NCBI GenBank assembly: GCA_039707655.1
Contig: CM077673.1
Coordinates: 1,932,001-1,996,000, forward strand
DNA length: 64,000 nt
From: Elymus sibiricus
Taxonomy: Eukaryota > Streptophyta > Magnoliopsida > Poales > Poaceae
Direction: 5' to 3'
Shown: piece by piece, positions 22,676 to 32,967 of the stretch
Numbering within the stretch: the first letter of the stretch is position 1
Layout: each line of letters begins with the position of its first letter
Made by a program: the position numbers and the translations under genes
Notes under the pieces: model-generated
The model's input: the letters and a program-made list of their open reading frames with translations, nothing else
The model's database searches: none
Told to the model about the DNA's origin: nothing

Positions 22676-23976
22676 ATGCTATTACTCACTAATTTTGGGT
22701 CCCGGGGCGATCCAAACGTTCGGGGAACCCCGGGGTCCGCATACGGGGACCTGGCCAAAACTCGCAGATTTGGTCCATTCTTACCAGTTTTCTATGCTAT
22801 TATTCACTGGTTTTTGGTAGTTGTGGTCGTCCGAACGTTCGGGGAAGCTCGGGATGCGGTTATGGGGACCTCGCCAAAACTAACAAATTTTGTCTGTTCC
22901 AGCCAGTTTTCTATGCTATTACTCACTGATTTTGGGTCCCGGGGTGATCCAAACGTTCGGGGAACCCCGGGGTCCGCTTACGGGGACTTCGCCAAAACTC
23001 GCAGATTTTTCCATTCTTACCAGTTTTCTGTGCTATTATTCACTGTTTTTTGGTTGTCGTGGCCGTCCAAACGTTCGAGGAAGCCCGTGGACCGGTTACG
23101 GGGACCTCGCCAAAACTCACAGATTTGGTCCATTCTTACCTGTTTTCTATGCTATTACTCAGTGATTTTGGTTCCCGGGGCGATCCAAATGTTCGGGGGA
23201 CCCCGGAGTCCGCTTACCGGGACCTCGCCAAAACTCGCAGATTTTGTCCATTCTGACCAGATTTCTATGCTATTATTCACTGTTTTTTTGTTGTCGTGGT
23301 CGTCCGAACATTCGGGGAAGCCCGTGGACCGGTTACAGGGACCTCACCAAAACAAGCAGATTTTACCTGTTCCGGCCAGTTTTCTATGCTACTACTCACT
23401 AATTTTGGGTCTGGGGGCGATCCAAACGTTCGGGGAACCCCGGGGTCCGCTTACGGGCACCTCGCCAAAACTCGCAGATTTGGTCCATTCTGATCAGTTT
23501 TCTATGCTATTATTCACTGTTTTTGGTTGTCGTGGTCGTCCCAACATTTGGGGATGCCCGGGGTCCGGTTACGTGGACCTCGCCAAAACTCGCAGATTTG
23601 GTCCATTCTTACCAGTTTTCTAAGCTATTATTCACTTTTTTTGGTTGTCGTGGTCGTCCGAACGTTTGGGGAAGCCCGGGGTCCGGTTACGGGGACCTCG
23701 CAAAAACTCGAAGATTTGGTCCATTCTTACCGGTTTTCTATGCTATTACTCACTCATTTTGGGTCCCGAGGCGATCCAAATGTTGGGGGAACCCCGGGGT
23801 CCGCTTATGGGGAGCTCGCCAAAACTCGCAGATTTTGTCCATTCTGACCATATTTCTATGCTATCATTCACTGTTTTTCGGTAGTCGTGGTCGTCCGAAC
23901 ATTCGGGGAAGCCCGGGGTGCGGTTACGGGGACCTCGCCAAAACTAGCAGATTTTGTGTGTCCCGGCTAGTTTCCT
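22676..23976 (+). repeat. HOR unit, 11-mer (1,301 bp), type I, haplotype M
   Basis: Canonical m1-m11. Private ttttacctg in m6, tgatcag in m7, gtttgggg and accggtttt in m9. gaccatattt in m10 is shared with the next unit. Confidence 0.94.
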
Positions 23977-24093
23977 ATGCTATTACTCACTAATTTTGGG
24001 TCCCGGGGCGATCCAAACGTTCAGGGAACCCCGGGGTCCGCTTACGGGGACTTCGCCAAAACTCGCAGATTTTTCCATTCTTACCAGTTTTCT
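23977..24093 (+). repeat. Chimeric m1/m3 monomer
   Basis: Left part m1 (taattttggg, gggcgatcc), right part m3 (cttacggggacttcgcc and the short ttttccattc tail). The switch lies between about 24011 and 24041, across the cgttcgggga box. Has a private ttcaggg. Confidence 0.88.
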
Positions 24094-24212
24094 GTGCTAT
24101 TATTCACAGTTTTTTGGTTGTCGTGGTCGTCCAAACGTTCGGGGAACCCCGGGGTCCGCATACGGGGACCTGGCCAAAACTCGCAGATTTGGTCCATTCT
24201 TACCAGTTTTCT
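24094..24212 (+). repeat. Chimeric m4/m1 monomer
   Basis: Left part m4 (gtgctatt, cacagtttttt, cgtccaaacg), right part m1 (accccgggg, gcatacggggacctggcc). The switch lies in the 17 shared bases at 24130-24146, again across the cgttcggggaa box. It joins a B left half to an A right half. Confidence 0.9.
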
Positions 24213-25395
24213 ATGCTATTATTCACTGGTTATTGGTAGTTGTGGTCGTCCGAACGTTCGGGGAAGCTCGGGATGCGGTTACGGGGACCTCGCCAAAACT
24301 AACAAATTTTGTCTGTTCCAGCCAGTTTTCTATGCTATTACTCACTGATTTTGGGTCCCGGGGTGATCCAAACGTTCGGGGAACCCCGGGGTCCGCTTAC
24401 GGGGACTTCGCCAAAACTCGCAGATTTTTCCATTCTTACCAGTTTTCTGTGCTATTATTCACAGTTTTTTGGTTGTCGTGGTCGTCCAAACGTTCGGGGA
24501 AGCCCGTGGACCGGTTACGGGGACCTCGCCAAAACTCACAGATTTGGTCCATTCTTACCTGTTTTCTATGCTATTACTCAGTGATTTTGGTTCCCGGGGC
24601 GATCCAAATGTTCGGGGGACCCCGGAGTCCGCTTACCGGGACCTCGCCAAAACTCGCAGATTTTGTCCATTCTGACCAGATTTCTATGCTATTATTCACT
24701 GTTTTTTTGTTGTCGTGGTCGTCCGAACATTCGGGGAAGCCCGTGGACCGGTTACAGGGACCTCGCCAAAACAAGCAGATTTTGCCTGTTCCGGCCAGTT
24801 TTCTATGCTACTACTCACTAATTTTGGGTCTGGGGGCGATCCAAACTTTCGGGGAACCCCGGGGTCCGCTTACGGGCACCTCGCCAAAACTCGCAGATTT
24901 GGTCTATTCTGACCAGTTTTCTATGCTATTATTCACTGTTTTTGGTTGTCGTGGTCGTCCCAACATTTGGGGATGCCCGGGGTCCGGTTACGTGGACCTC
25001 GCCAAAACTCGCAGATTTGGTCCATTCTTACCAGTTTTCTAAGCTATTATTCACTTTTTTTGGTTGTCGTGGTCGTCCGAACGTTTGGGGAAGCCCGGGG
25101 TCCGGTTACGGGGACCTCGCAAAAACTCGAAGATTTGGTCCATTCTTACCAGTTTTCTATGCTATTACTCACTCATTTTGGGTCCCGAGGCGATCCAAAT
25201 GTTGGGGGAACCCCGGGGTCCGCTTATGGGGAGCTCGCCAAAACTCGCAGATTTTGTCCATTCTGACCATATTTCTATGCTATCATTCACTGTTTTTCGG
25301 TAGTCGTGGTCGTCCGAACATTCGGGGAAGCCCGGGGTGCGGTTACGGGGACCTCGCCAAAACTAGCAGATTTTGTGTGTCCCGGCTAGTTTCCT

Positions 25396-26696
25396 ATGCT
25401 ATTACTCACTAATTTTGGGTCCCGGGGCGATCCAAACGTTCGGGGAACCCCGGGGTCCGCATACGGGGACCTGGCCAAAACTCGCAGATTTGGTCCATTC
25501 TTACCAGTTTTCTATGCTATTATTCACTGGTTTTTGGTAGTTGTGGTCGTCCGAACGTTCGGGGAAGCTCGGGATGCGGTTACGGGGACCTCGCCAAAAC
25601 TAACAAATTTTGTCTGTTCCAGCCAGTTTTCTATGCTATTACTCACTGATTTTGGGTCCCGGGGTGATCCAAACGTTCGGGGAACCCCGGGGTCCGCTTA
25701 CGGGGACTTCGCCAAAACTCGCAGATTTTTCCATTCTTACCAGTTTTCTGTGCTATTATTCACAGTTTTTTGGTTGTCGTGGTCGTCCAAACGTTCGGGG
25801 AAGCCCGTGGACCGGTTACGGGGACCTCGCCAAAACTCACAGATTTGGTCCATTCTTACCTGTTTTCTATGCTATTACTCAGTGATTTTGGTTCCCGGGG
25901 CGATCCAAATGTTTGGGGGACCCCGGAGTCCGCTTACCGGGACCTCGCCAAAACTCGCAGATTTTGTCCATTCTGACCAGATTTCTATGCTATTATTCAC
26001 TGTTTTTTTGTTGTCGTGGTCGTCCGAACATTCGGGGAGGCCCGTGGACCGGTTACAGGGACCTCGCCAAAACAAGCAGATTTTGCCTGTTCCGGCCAGT
26101 TTTCTATGCTACTACTCACTAATTTTGGGTCTGGGGGCGATCCAAACTTTCGGGGAACCCCGGGGTCCGCTTACGGGCACCTCGCCAAAACTCGCAGATT
26201 TGGTCCATTCTGACCAGTTTTCTATGCTATTATTCACTGTTTTTGGTTGTCGTGGTCGTCCCAACATTTGGGGATGCCCGGGGTCCGGTTACATGGACCT
26301 CGCCAAAACTCGCAGATTTGGTCCATTCTTACCAGTTTTCTAAGCTATTATTCACTTTTTTTGGTTGTCGTGGTCGTCCGAACGTTCGGGGAAGCCCGGG
26401 GTCCGGTTACGGGGACCTCGCAAAAACTCGAAGATTTGGTCCATTCTTACCAGTTTTCTATGCTATTACTCACTCATTTTGGGTCCCGAGGCGATCCAAA
26501 TGTTGGGGGAACCCCGGGGTCCGCTTACGGGGACCTCGCAAAAACTCGCAGATTTTGTCCATTCTGACCAGATTTCTATGCTATCATTCACTGTTTTTCG
26601 GTAGTCGTGGTCGTCCGAACATTCGGGGAAGCCCGGGGTGCGGTTACGTGGACCTCAGCAAAACTAGCAGATTTTGTGTGTCCCGGCTAGTTTCCT
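25396..26696 (+). repeat. HOR unit, 11-mer (1,301 bp), type I, haplotype T
   Basis: Canonical m1-m11. Private gtttggggga in m5, ggggaggcccg in m6, ttacatgg in m8. m7 aactttcgg is shared with the previous unit. m11 has ttacgtggacctcagc. Confidence 0.94.
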
Positions 26697-27287
26697 ATGC
26701 TATTACTCACTAATTTTGGGTCCCGGGGCGATCCAAACGTTCGGGGAACCCCGGGGTCCGCATACGAGGACCTGGCCAAAACTCGCAGATTTGGTCCATT
26801 CTTACCTGTTTTCTATGCTATTATTCACTGGTTTTTGGTAGTTGTGGTCGTCCGAACGTTAGGGGAAGCTCGGGATGCGGTTATGGGGACCTCGCCAAAA
26901 CTAACAAATTTTGTCTGTTCCAGCCAGTTTTCTATGCTATTACTCACTGATTTTGGGTCCCGGGGTGATCCAAACGTTCGGGGAACCCCGGGGTCCGCTT
27001 ACGGGGACTTCGCCAAAACTCGCAGATTTTTCCATTCTTACCAGTTTTCTATGCTATTACTCACTCATTTTGGGTCCCGAGGCGATCCAAATGTTGGGGG
27101 AACCCCGGGGTCCGCTTATGGGGAGCTCGCCAAAACTCGCAGATTTTGTCCATTCTGACCAGATTTCTATGCTATCATTCACTGTTTTTCGGTAGTCGTG
27201 GTCGTCCGAACATTCGGGGAAGCCCGGGGTGCGGTTACGGGGACCTCGCCAAAACTAGCAGATTTTGTGTGTCCCGGCTAGTTTCCT
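26697..27287 (+). repeat. HOR unit, 5-mer (591 bp), type I, deletion of m4-m9
   Basis: Order m1, m2, m3, m10, m11. A six-monomer deletion (710 bp) joins m3 directly to m10 within the shared tail ccattcttaccagttttct (27032-27050). Two A monomers are now adjacent. It is close to the reciprocal of the 17-mer at 86. m2 carries the haplotype-M ttatgg and a private gttaggg. Confidence 0.94.
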
Positions 27288-28588
27288 ATGCTATTACTCA
27301 CTAATTTTGGGTCCCGGGGCGATCCAAACGTTCGGGGAACCCCGGGGTCCGCATACGGGGACCTGGCCAAAACTCGCAGATTTGGTCCATTCTTACCAGT
27401 TTTCTATGCTATTATTCACTGGTTTTTGGTAGTTGTGGTCGTCCGAACGTTCGGGGAAGCTCGGGATGCGGTTACGGGGACCTCGCCAAAACTAACAAAT
27501 TTTGTCTGTTCCAGCCAGTTTTCTATGCTATTACTCACTGATTTTGGGTCCCGGGGTGATCCAAACGTTCGGGGAACCCCGGGGTCCGCTTACGGGGACT
27601 TCGCCAAAACTCGCAGATTTTTCCATTCTTACCAGTTTTCTGTGCTATTATTCACAGTTTTTTGGTTGTCGTGGTCGTCCAAACGTTCGGGGAAGCCCGT
27701 GGACCGGTTACGGGGACCTCGCCAAAACTCACAGATTTGGTCCATTCTTACCTGTTTTCTATGCTATTACTCAGTGATTTTGGTTCCCGGGGCGATCCAA
27801 ATGTTCGGGGGACCCCGGAGTCCGCTTACCGGGACCTCGCCAAAACTCGCAGATTTTGTCCATTCTGACCAGATTTCTATGCTATTATTCACTGTTTTTT
27901 TGTTGTCGTGGTCGTCCGAACATTCGGGGAAGCCCGTGGACCGGTTACAGGGACCTCGCCAAAACAAGCAGATTTTGCCTGTTCCGGCCAGTTTTCTATG
28001 CTACTACTCACTAATTTTGGGTCTGGGGGCGATCCAAACGTTCGGGGAACCCCGGGGTCCGCTTACGGGCACCTCGCCAAAACTCGCAGATTTGGTCCAT
28101 TCTGACCAGTTTTCTATGCTATTATTCACTGTTTTTGGTTGTCGTGGTCGTCCCAACATTTGGGGATGCCCGGGGTCCGGTTACGTGGACCTCGCCAAAA
28201 CTCGCAGATTTGGTCCATTCTTACCAGTTTTCTAAGCTATTATTCACTTTTTTTGGTTGTCGTGGTCGTCCGAACGTTCGGGGAAGCCCGGGGTCCGGTT
28301 ACGGGGACCTCGCAAAAACTTGAAGATTTGGTCCATTCTTACCAGTTTTCTATGCTATTACTCACTCATTTTGGGTCCCGAGGCGATCCAAATGTTGGGG
28401 GAACCCCGGGGTCCGCTTATGGGGACCTCGCAAAAACTCGCAGATTTTGTCCATTCTGACCAGATTTCTATGCTATCATTCACTGTTTTTCGGTAGTCGT
28501 GGTCGTCCGAACATTCGGGGAAGCCCGGGGTGCGGTTACGGGGACCTCGCCAAAACTAGCAGATTTTGTGTGTCCCGGCTAGTTTCCT
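27288..28588 (+). repeat. HOR unit, 11-mer (1,301 bp), type I, haplotype T
   Basis: Canonical m1-m11. m9 has cttgaag near 28320. m10 combines ttatgggg with acctcgcaaaa, a mixture of the two m10 versions. Last normal type I unit. Confidence 0.94.
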
Positions 28589-29772
28589 ATGCTATTACTC
28601 ACTAATTTTGGGTCCCGGGGCGATCCAAACGTTCGGGGAACCCCGGGGTCCGCATACGGGGACCTGGCCAAAACTCGCAGATTTGGTCCATTCTTACCAG
28701 TTTTCTATGCTATTATTCACTGGTTTTTGGTAGTTGTGGTCGTCCGAACGTTCGGGGAAGCTCGGGATGCGGTTACGGGGACCTCGCCAAAACTAACAAA
28801 TTTTGTCTGTTCCAGCCAGTTTTCTATGCTACTACTCACTGATTTTGGGTCCCGGGGTGATCTAAACGTTCGTGGAACCCCGGGGTCCGCTTACGGGGAC
28901 TTCGCCAAAACTCGCAGATTTTTCCATTCTTACCAGTTTTCTGTGCTATTATTCATAGTTTTTTGGTTGTCGTGGTCGTCCAAACGTTCGGGGAAGCCCG
29001 TGGACCGGTTACGGGGACCTCGCCAAAACTCACAGATTTGGTCCATTCTTACCTGTTTTCTATGCTATTACTCAGTGATTTTGGTTCCCGGGGCGATCCA
29101 AATGTTCGGGGGACCCCGGAGTCCGCTTACCGGGACCTCGCCAAAACTCGCAGATTTTGTCCATTCTGACCAGATTTCTATGCTATTATTCACTGTTTTT
29201 TTGTTGTCATGGTCGTCCGAACATTCGGGGAAGCCCGTGGACCGGTTACAGGGACCTCGCCAAAACAAGCAGATTTTGCCTGTTCCGGCCAGTTTTCTAT
29301 GCTACTACTCACTAATTTTGGGTCTGGGGGCGATCCAAACGTTCGGGGAACTCCGGGGTCCGCTTACGGGCACCTCGCCAAAACTCGCAGATTTGGTCCA
29401 TTCTGACCAGTTTTCTATGCTATTATTCACTGTTTTTGGTTGTCGTGGTCGTCCCAGCATTTGGGGATGTCCGGGGTCCGGTTACGGGGACCTCGCCAAA
29501 ACTCGCAGATTTGGTCCATTCTTACCAGTTTTCTATGCTATTATTCACTGTTTTTTGGTTGTCGTGGTCGTCCGAACGCTCGGGGAAGCCCGGGGTCCGG
29601 TTACGGGGACCTCGCAAAAACTCGCAGATTTTGTCCATTCTGACCAGATTTCTATGCTATCATTCACTGTTTTTCGGTAGTCGTGGTCGTCCGAACGTTC
29701 GGGGAAGCCCGGGGTGCGGTTACGGGGACCTCTCCAAAACTAGCAGATTTTGTGTGTCCCGGCTAGTTTTCT
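28589..29772 (+). repeat. HOR unit, 10-mer (1,184 bp), type I to type II transition
   Basis: m1-m7 are type I with extra changes: gatctaaacgttcgtgg in m3, cataguttt-like start catagtttt in m4, and ttgtcatgg in m6. The last three monomers (29417, 29535, 29654) are of the type II super-repeat kind. One frame is open for 363 codons because the m9 TAA is absent. Confidence 0.88.
29417..29772 (+). repeat. Transition between type I and type II HOR domains
   Basis: Three monomers (29417, 29535, 29654) differ from the type I m8-m11 that should be here. The first is m8-like but has cccagcatttgg and ttacgggg. The second is a B monomer with gaacgctcgg that starts atg rather than aag. The third is m11-like with gaacgttcgg and cctctcc. 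The same end block (tail of the first monomer, then the second and third) reappears at about 33.9, 38.3 and, partly, 40.4 kb, so it is the edge of the type II super-repeat. Confidence 0.85.
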
Positions 29773-31310
29773 ATGCTACTACTCACAAATTTTGGGTCCC
29801 GGGGCGATCCAAACGTCCGGGGAACCCCGGGGTCCGCATACGGGGACCGGGCCAAAACTCGCAGATTTGGTCCATTCTTACCAGTTTTCTATGCTATTAT
29901 TCACTGGTTTTTGGTAGTTGTGGTCGTCCGAACGTTTGGGGAAGCTCGGGATGCGGTTACGGGGACCTCGCCAAAACTAACAGATTTTGTCTGTTCCGGC
30001 AAGTTTTCTATGCTATTACTAACTGATTTTGGGTCCCGGGGTGATCCAAACGTTCGGGGAACCCCGGGGTCCGCTTACGGGGACTTCGCCAAAACTCGCA
30101 GATTTGGTCCATTCTTACCAGTTTTCTGTGCTATTATTCACTGTTTTTTGGTTGTCGTGGTCGTCCGAACGTTCGGGGAAGCCCGGGGTCCGGTTAAGGG
30201 GACCTCGCAAACACTCTAAGCTTTGGTCCATTCTTACCAGTTTTCTGTGCTATTATTCACTGTTTTTTGGTTGTCGTGGTCGTCCAAACGTTCGGGGAAG
30301 CCCGTGGACCGGTTACGGGGACCTCGCCAAAACTCGCAGATTTGGTCCATTCTTACCAGTTTTCTGTGCTATTATTCACTGTTTTTGGTTGTCGTGGTCG
30401 TCTGAACTTTCGGGGAAGCCCGTGGACCGGTTATGGGGAGCTCGCCAAAACTCGCAGATTTGGTCCATTCTTACCTGTTTTCTATGCTATTACTCACTCA
30501 TTTTGGGTCCCGGGGCGATCCAAATGTTCGGGGAACCCCGGAGTCCGCTTACTGGGACCTCGCCAAAACTCGTAGATTTTGTCCATTCTGACCAGATTTC
30601 TATGCTATTATTCACTGTTATTTTTTTGTCGTGGTCGTCCGAACATTCGGGGAAGCCCGTGGACCGGTTACGGGGACCTCGCCAAACTAGCAGATTTTGC
30701 CTGTTCCGGCTAGTTTTCTATGCTACTACTCACTAATTTTGCGTCTCGGGGCGATCCAAAAGTTCGGGAAACCCCGGGGTCTGCTTACGAGCACCTCGCC
30801 AAAACTCGCAGATTTGGTCCATTCTGACCAGTTTTCTATGCTATTATTCACTGTTTTTGGTTGTCATGGTCGTCCCAACATTTGGGGATGCCCGGGGTCC
30901 GGTTACGTGGACCTCGCCAAAACTCGCAGATTTGGTCCATTCTTACCAGTTTTCTAAGCTATTATTCACTTTTTTTGGTTGTCGTGGTCGTCCGAACGTT
31001 CGTGGAAGCCCGGGGTCCGGTTACGGGGACCTCGCAAAAACTCAAAGATTTGGTCCATTCTTACCAGTTTTCTATGCTATTACTCACTCATTTTGGGTCC
31101 CGGGGCGATCCAAATGTTGGGGGAACCCCGGGGTCCGCTTATGGGGAGCTCGCCAAAACTCGCAGATTTTGTCCATTCTGACCAGATTTCTATGCTATCA
31201 TTCACTGTTTTTCGGTAGTCGTGGTCGTCCGAACATTCGGGGAAGCCCGGGGTGCGGTTACGGGGACCTCGCCAAAACTAGCAGAATTTGTGTGTCCCGG
31301 CTAGTTTCCT
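29773..31310 (+). repeat. HOR unit, 13-mer (1,538 bp), type II, m1* form
   Basis: Begins with m1*, an m1 variant with actcacaaattt, cgtccgggg and gaccgggcc. Then m2, m3, 4a, 4c, 4d, m5-m11. 4d has cgtctgaac, m5 has ttactggg and ctcgtagat, m6 has a T-rich tttttttgtcg. First unit of the 4,381-bp super-repeat. Confidence 0.92.
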
Positions 31311-31665
31311 ATGCTATTACTCACTAATTTTGGGTCCCGGGGCGATCCAAACGTTCGGGGAACCCCGGGGTCCGCATACGGGGACCTGGCCAAAACTCGC
31401 AGATTTGGTCCATTCTTACCAGTTTTCTATGCTATTATTCACTGGTTTTTGGTAGTTGTGGTCGTCCGAACGTTTGGGGAAGCTCGGGATGCGGTTACGG
31501 GGACCTCGCCAAAACTAACAGATTTTGTCTGTTCCGGCTAGTTTTCTATGCTATTACTAACTGATTTTGGGTCCCGGGGTGATCCAAACGTTCGGGGAAC
31601 CCCGGGGTCCGCTTACGGGGACTTCGCCAAAACTCGCAGATTTGGTCCATTCTTACCAGTTTTCT

Positions 31666-31784
31666 GTGCTATTATTCACTGTTTTTTGGTTGTCGTGGTC
31701 GTCCGAACGTTCGGGGAAGCCCGGGGTCCGGTTAAGGGGACCTCGCAAACACTCTAAGCTTTGGTCCATTCTTACCAGTTTTCT
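31666..31784 (+). repeat. Monomer 4a (B family, type II only), 119 bp
   Basis: gtgctattattc start, full ccgaacgttcgg palindrome, ggttaaggggacc, and cactctaagctttgg. aagctt is a HindIII site found only in 4a/4b. Its cgcaaacactctaag resembles m9 (cgcaaaaactcgaag), so it is probably an m9 derivative inserted at the m4 position. Confidence 0.9.
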
Positions 31785-31903
31785 GTGCTATTATTCACTG
31801 TTTTTTGGTTGTCGTGGTCGTCCGAACGTTCGGGGAAGCCCGGGGTCCGGTTAAGGGGACCTCGCAAACACTCTAAGCTTTGGTCCATTCTTACCAGTTT
31901 TCT
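31785..31903 (+). repeat. Monomer 4b (tandem copy of 4a), 119 bp
   Basis: Practically identical to 4a, immediately downstream. Present in 14-mers and type II 10-mers, absent from 13-mers and from the 1,656-bp units. Confidence 0.9.
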
Positions 31904-32022
31904 GTGCTATTATTCACTGTTTTTTGGTTGTCGTGGTCGTCCAAACGTTCGGGGAAGCCCGTGGACCGGTTACGGGGACCTCGCCAAAACTCGCAGATTT
32001 GGTCCATTCTTACCAGTTTTCT
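31904..32022 (+). repeat. Monomer 4c (B family, type II), 119 bp
   Basis: cgtccaaacg and cccgtggaccgg as in type I m4, of which it is the direct counterpart, but with ctcgcag and a ttaccagttttct tail. Confidence 0.9.
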
Positions 32023-32140
32023 GTGCTATTATTCACTGTTTTTGGTTGTCGTGGTCGTCCGAACTTTCGGGGAAGCCCGTGGACCGGTTATGGGGAGCTC
32101 GCCAAAACTCGCAGATTTGGTCCATTCTTACCTGTTTTCT
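32023..32140 (+). repeat. Monomer 4d (B family, type II), 118 bp
   Basis: cgaactttcgg, cccgtggaccgg, ttatggggagctcgcc (SacI site) and the ttacctgttttct tail of m4. Likely an m4 duplicate that has diverged. It is the monomer duplicated in the 1,656-bp units. Confidence 0.9.
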
Positions 32141-32967
32141 ATGCTATTACTCACTCATTTTGGGTCCCGGGGCGATCCAAATGTTCGGGGAACCCCGGAG
32201 TCCGCTTACAGGGACCTCGCCAAAACTCGCAGATTTTGTCCATTCTGACCAGATTTCTATGCTATTATTCACTGTTATTTTGTTGTCGTGGTCGTCCGAA
32301 CATTCGGGGAAGCCCGTGGACCGGTTACGGGGACCTCGCCAAACTAGCAGATTTTGCCTGTTCCGGCTAGTTTTCTATGCTACTACTCACTAATTTTGGG
32401 TCTCGGGGCGATCCAAAAGTTCGGGAAACCCCGGGGTCTGCTTACGAGCACCTCGCCAAAACTCGCAGATTTGGTCCATTCTGACCAGTTTTCTATGCTA
32501 TTATTCACTGTTTTTGGTTGTCATGGTCGTCCCAACATTTGGGGATGCCCGGGGTCCGGTTACGTGGACCTCGCCAAAACTCGCAGATTTGGTCCATTCT
32601 TACCAGTTTTCTAAGCTATTATTCACTTTTTTTGGTTGTCGTGGTCGTCCGAACGTTCGTGGAAGCCCGGGGTCCGGTTACGGGGACCTCGCAAAAACTC
32701 GAAGATTTGGTCCATTCTTACCAGTTTTCTATGCTATTACTCACTCATTTTGGGTCCCGGGGCGATCCAAATGTTGGGGGAACCCCGGGGTCCGCTTATG
32801 GGGAGCTCGCCAAAACTCGCAGATTTTGTCCATTCTGACCAGATTTCTATGCTATCATTCACTGTTTTTCGGTAGTCGTGGTCGTCCGAACATTCGGGGA
32901 AGCCCGGGGTGCGGTTACGGGGACCTCGCCAAAACTAGCAGAATTTGTGTGTCCCGGCTAGTTTCCT

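Larger units (their letters stand above)
23977..25395 (+). repeat. HOR unit, 12-mer (1,419 bp), type I, double chimera
   Basis: Order m1/m3 chimera (23977), m4/m1 chimera (24094), then m2-m11. Two extra partial copies of m3 and m4 sequence have been spliced in next to m1, adding 118 bp. m10 has gaccatattt, shared with the previous unit. Confidence 0.92.
1..29416 (+). repeat. Type I HOR domain (11-mer, 1,301 bp period)
   Basis: Landmark m1 monomers (with gcatacggggacctggcc) recur at 86, 2096, 3397, 4698, 5881 and so on. Most spacings are exactly 1,301 bp, equal to 11 monomers in the order A B A B A B A B B A B. Exceptions are one 17-mer, two 10-mers, one 12-mer and one 5-mer; the last unit, from 28589, crosses into the transition. 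Type I is told from type II by a single m4 monomer, an m7 with tctgggggcg, an m2 ending ccagccag and an m10 with tcccgaggcg. Confidence 0.95.
31311..32967 (+). repeat. HOR unit, 14-mer (1,657 bp), type II; reference unit
   Basis: Order m1, m2, m3, 4a, 4b, 4c, 4d, m5-m11 with lengths 118,119,118,119,119,119,118,118,118,118,118,118,118,119. It differs from the 13-mer by a second 119-bp 4a-type monomer. Confidence 0.94.
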
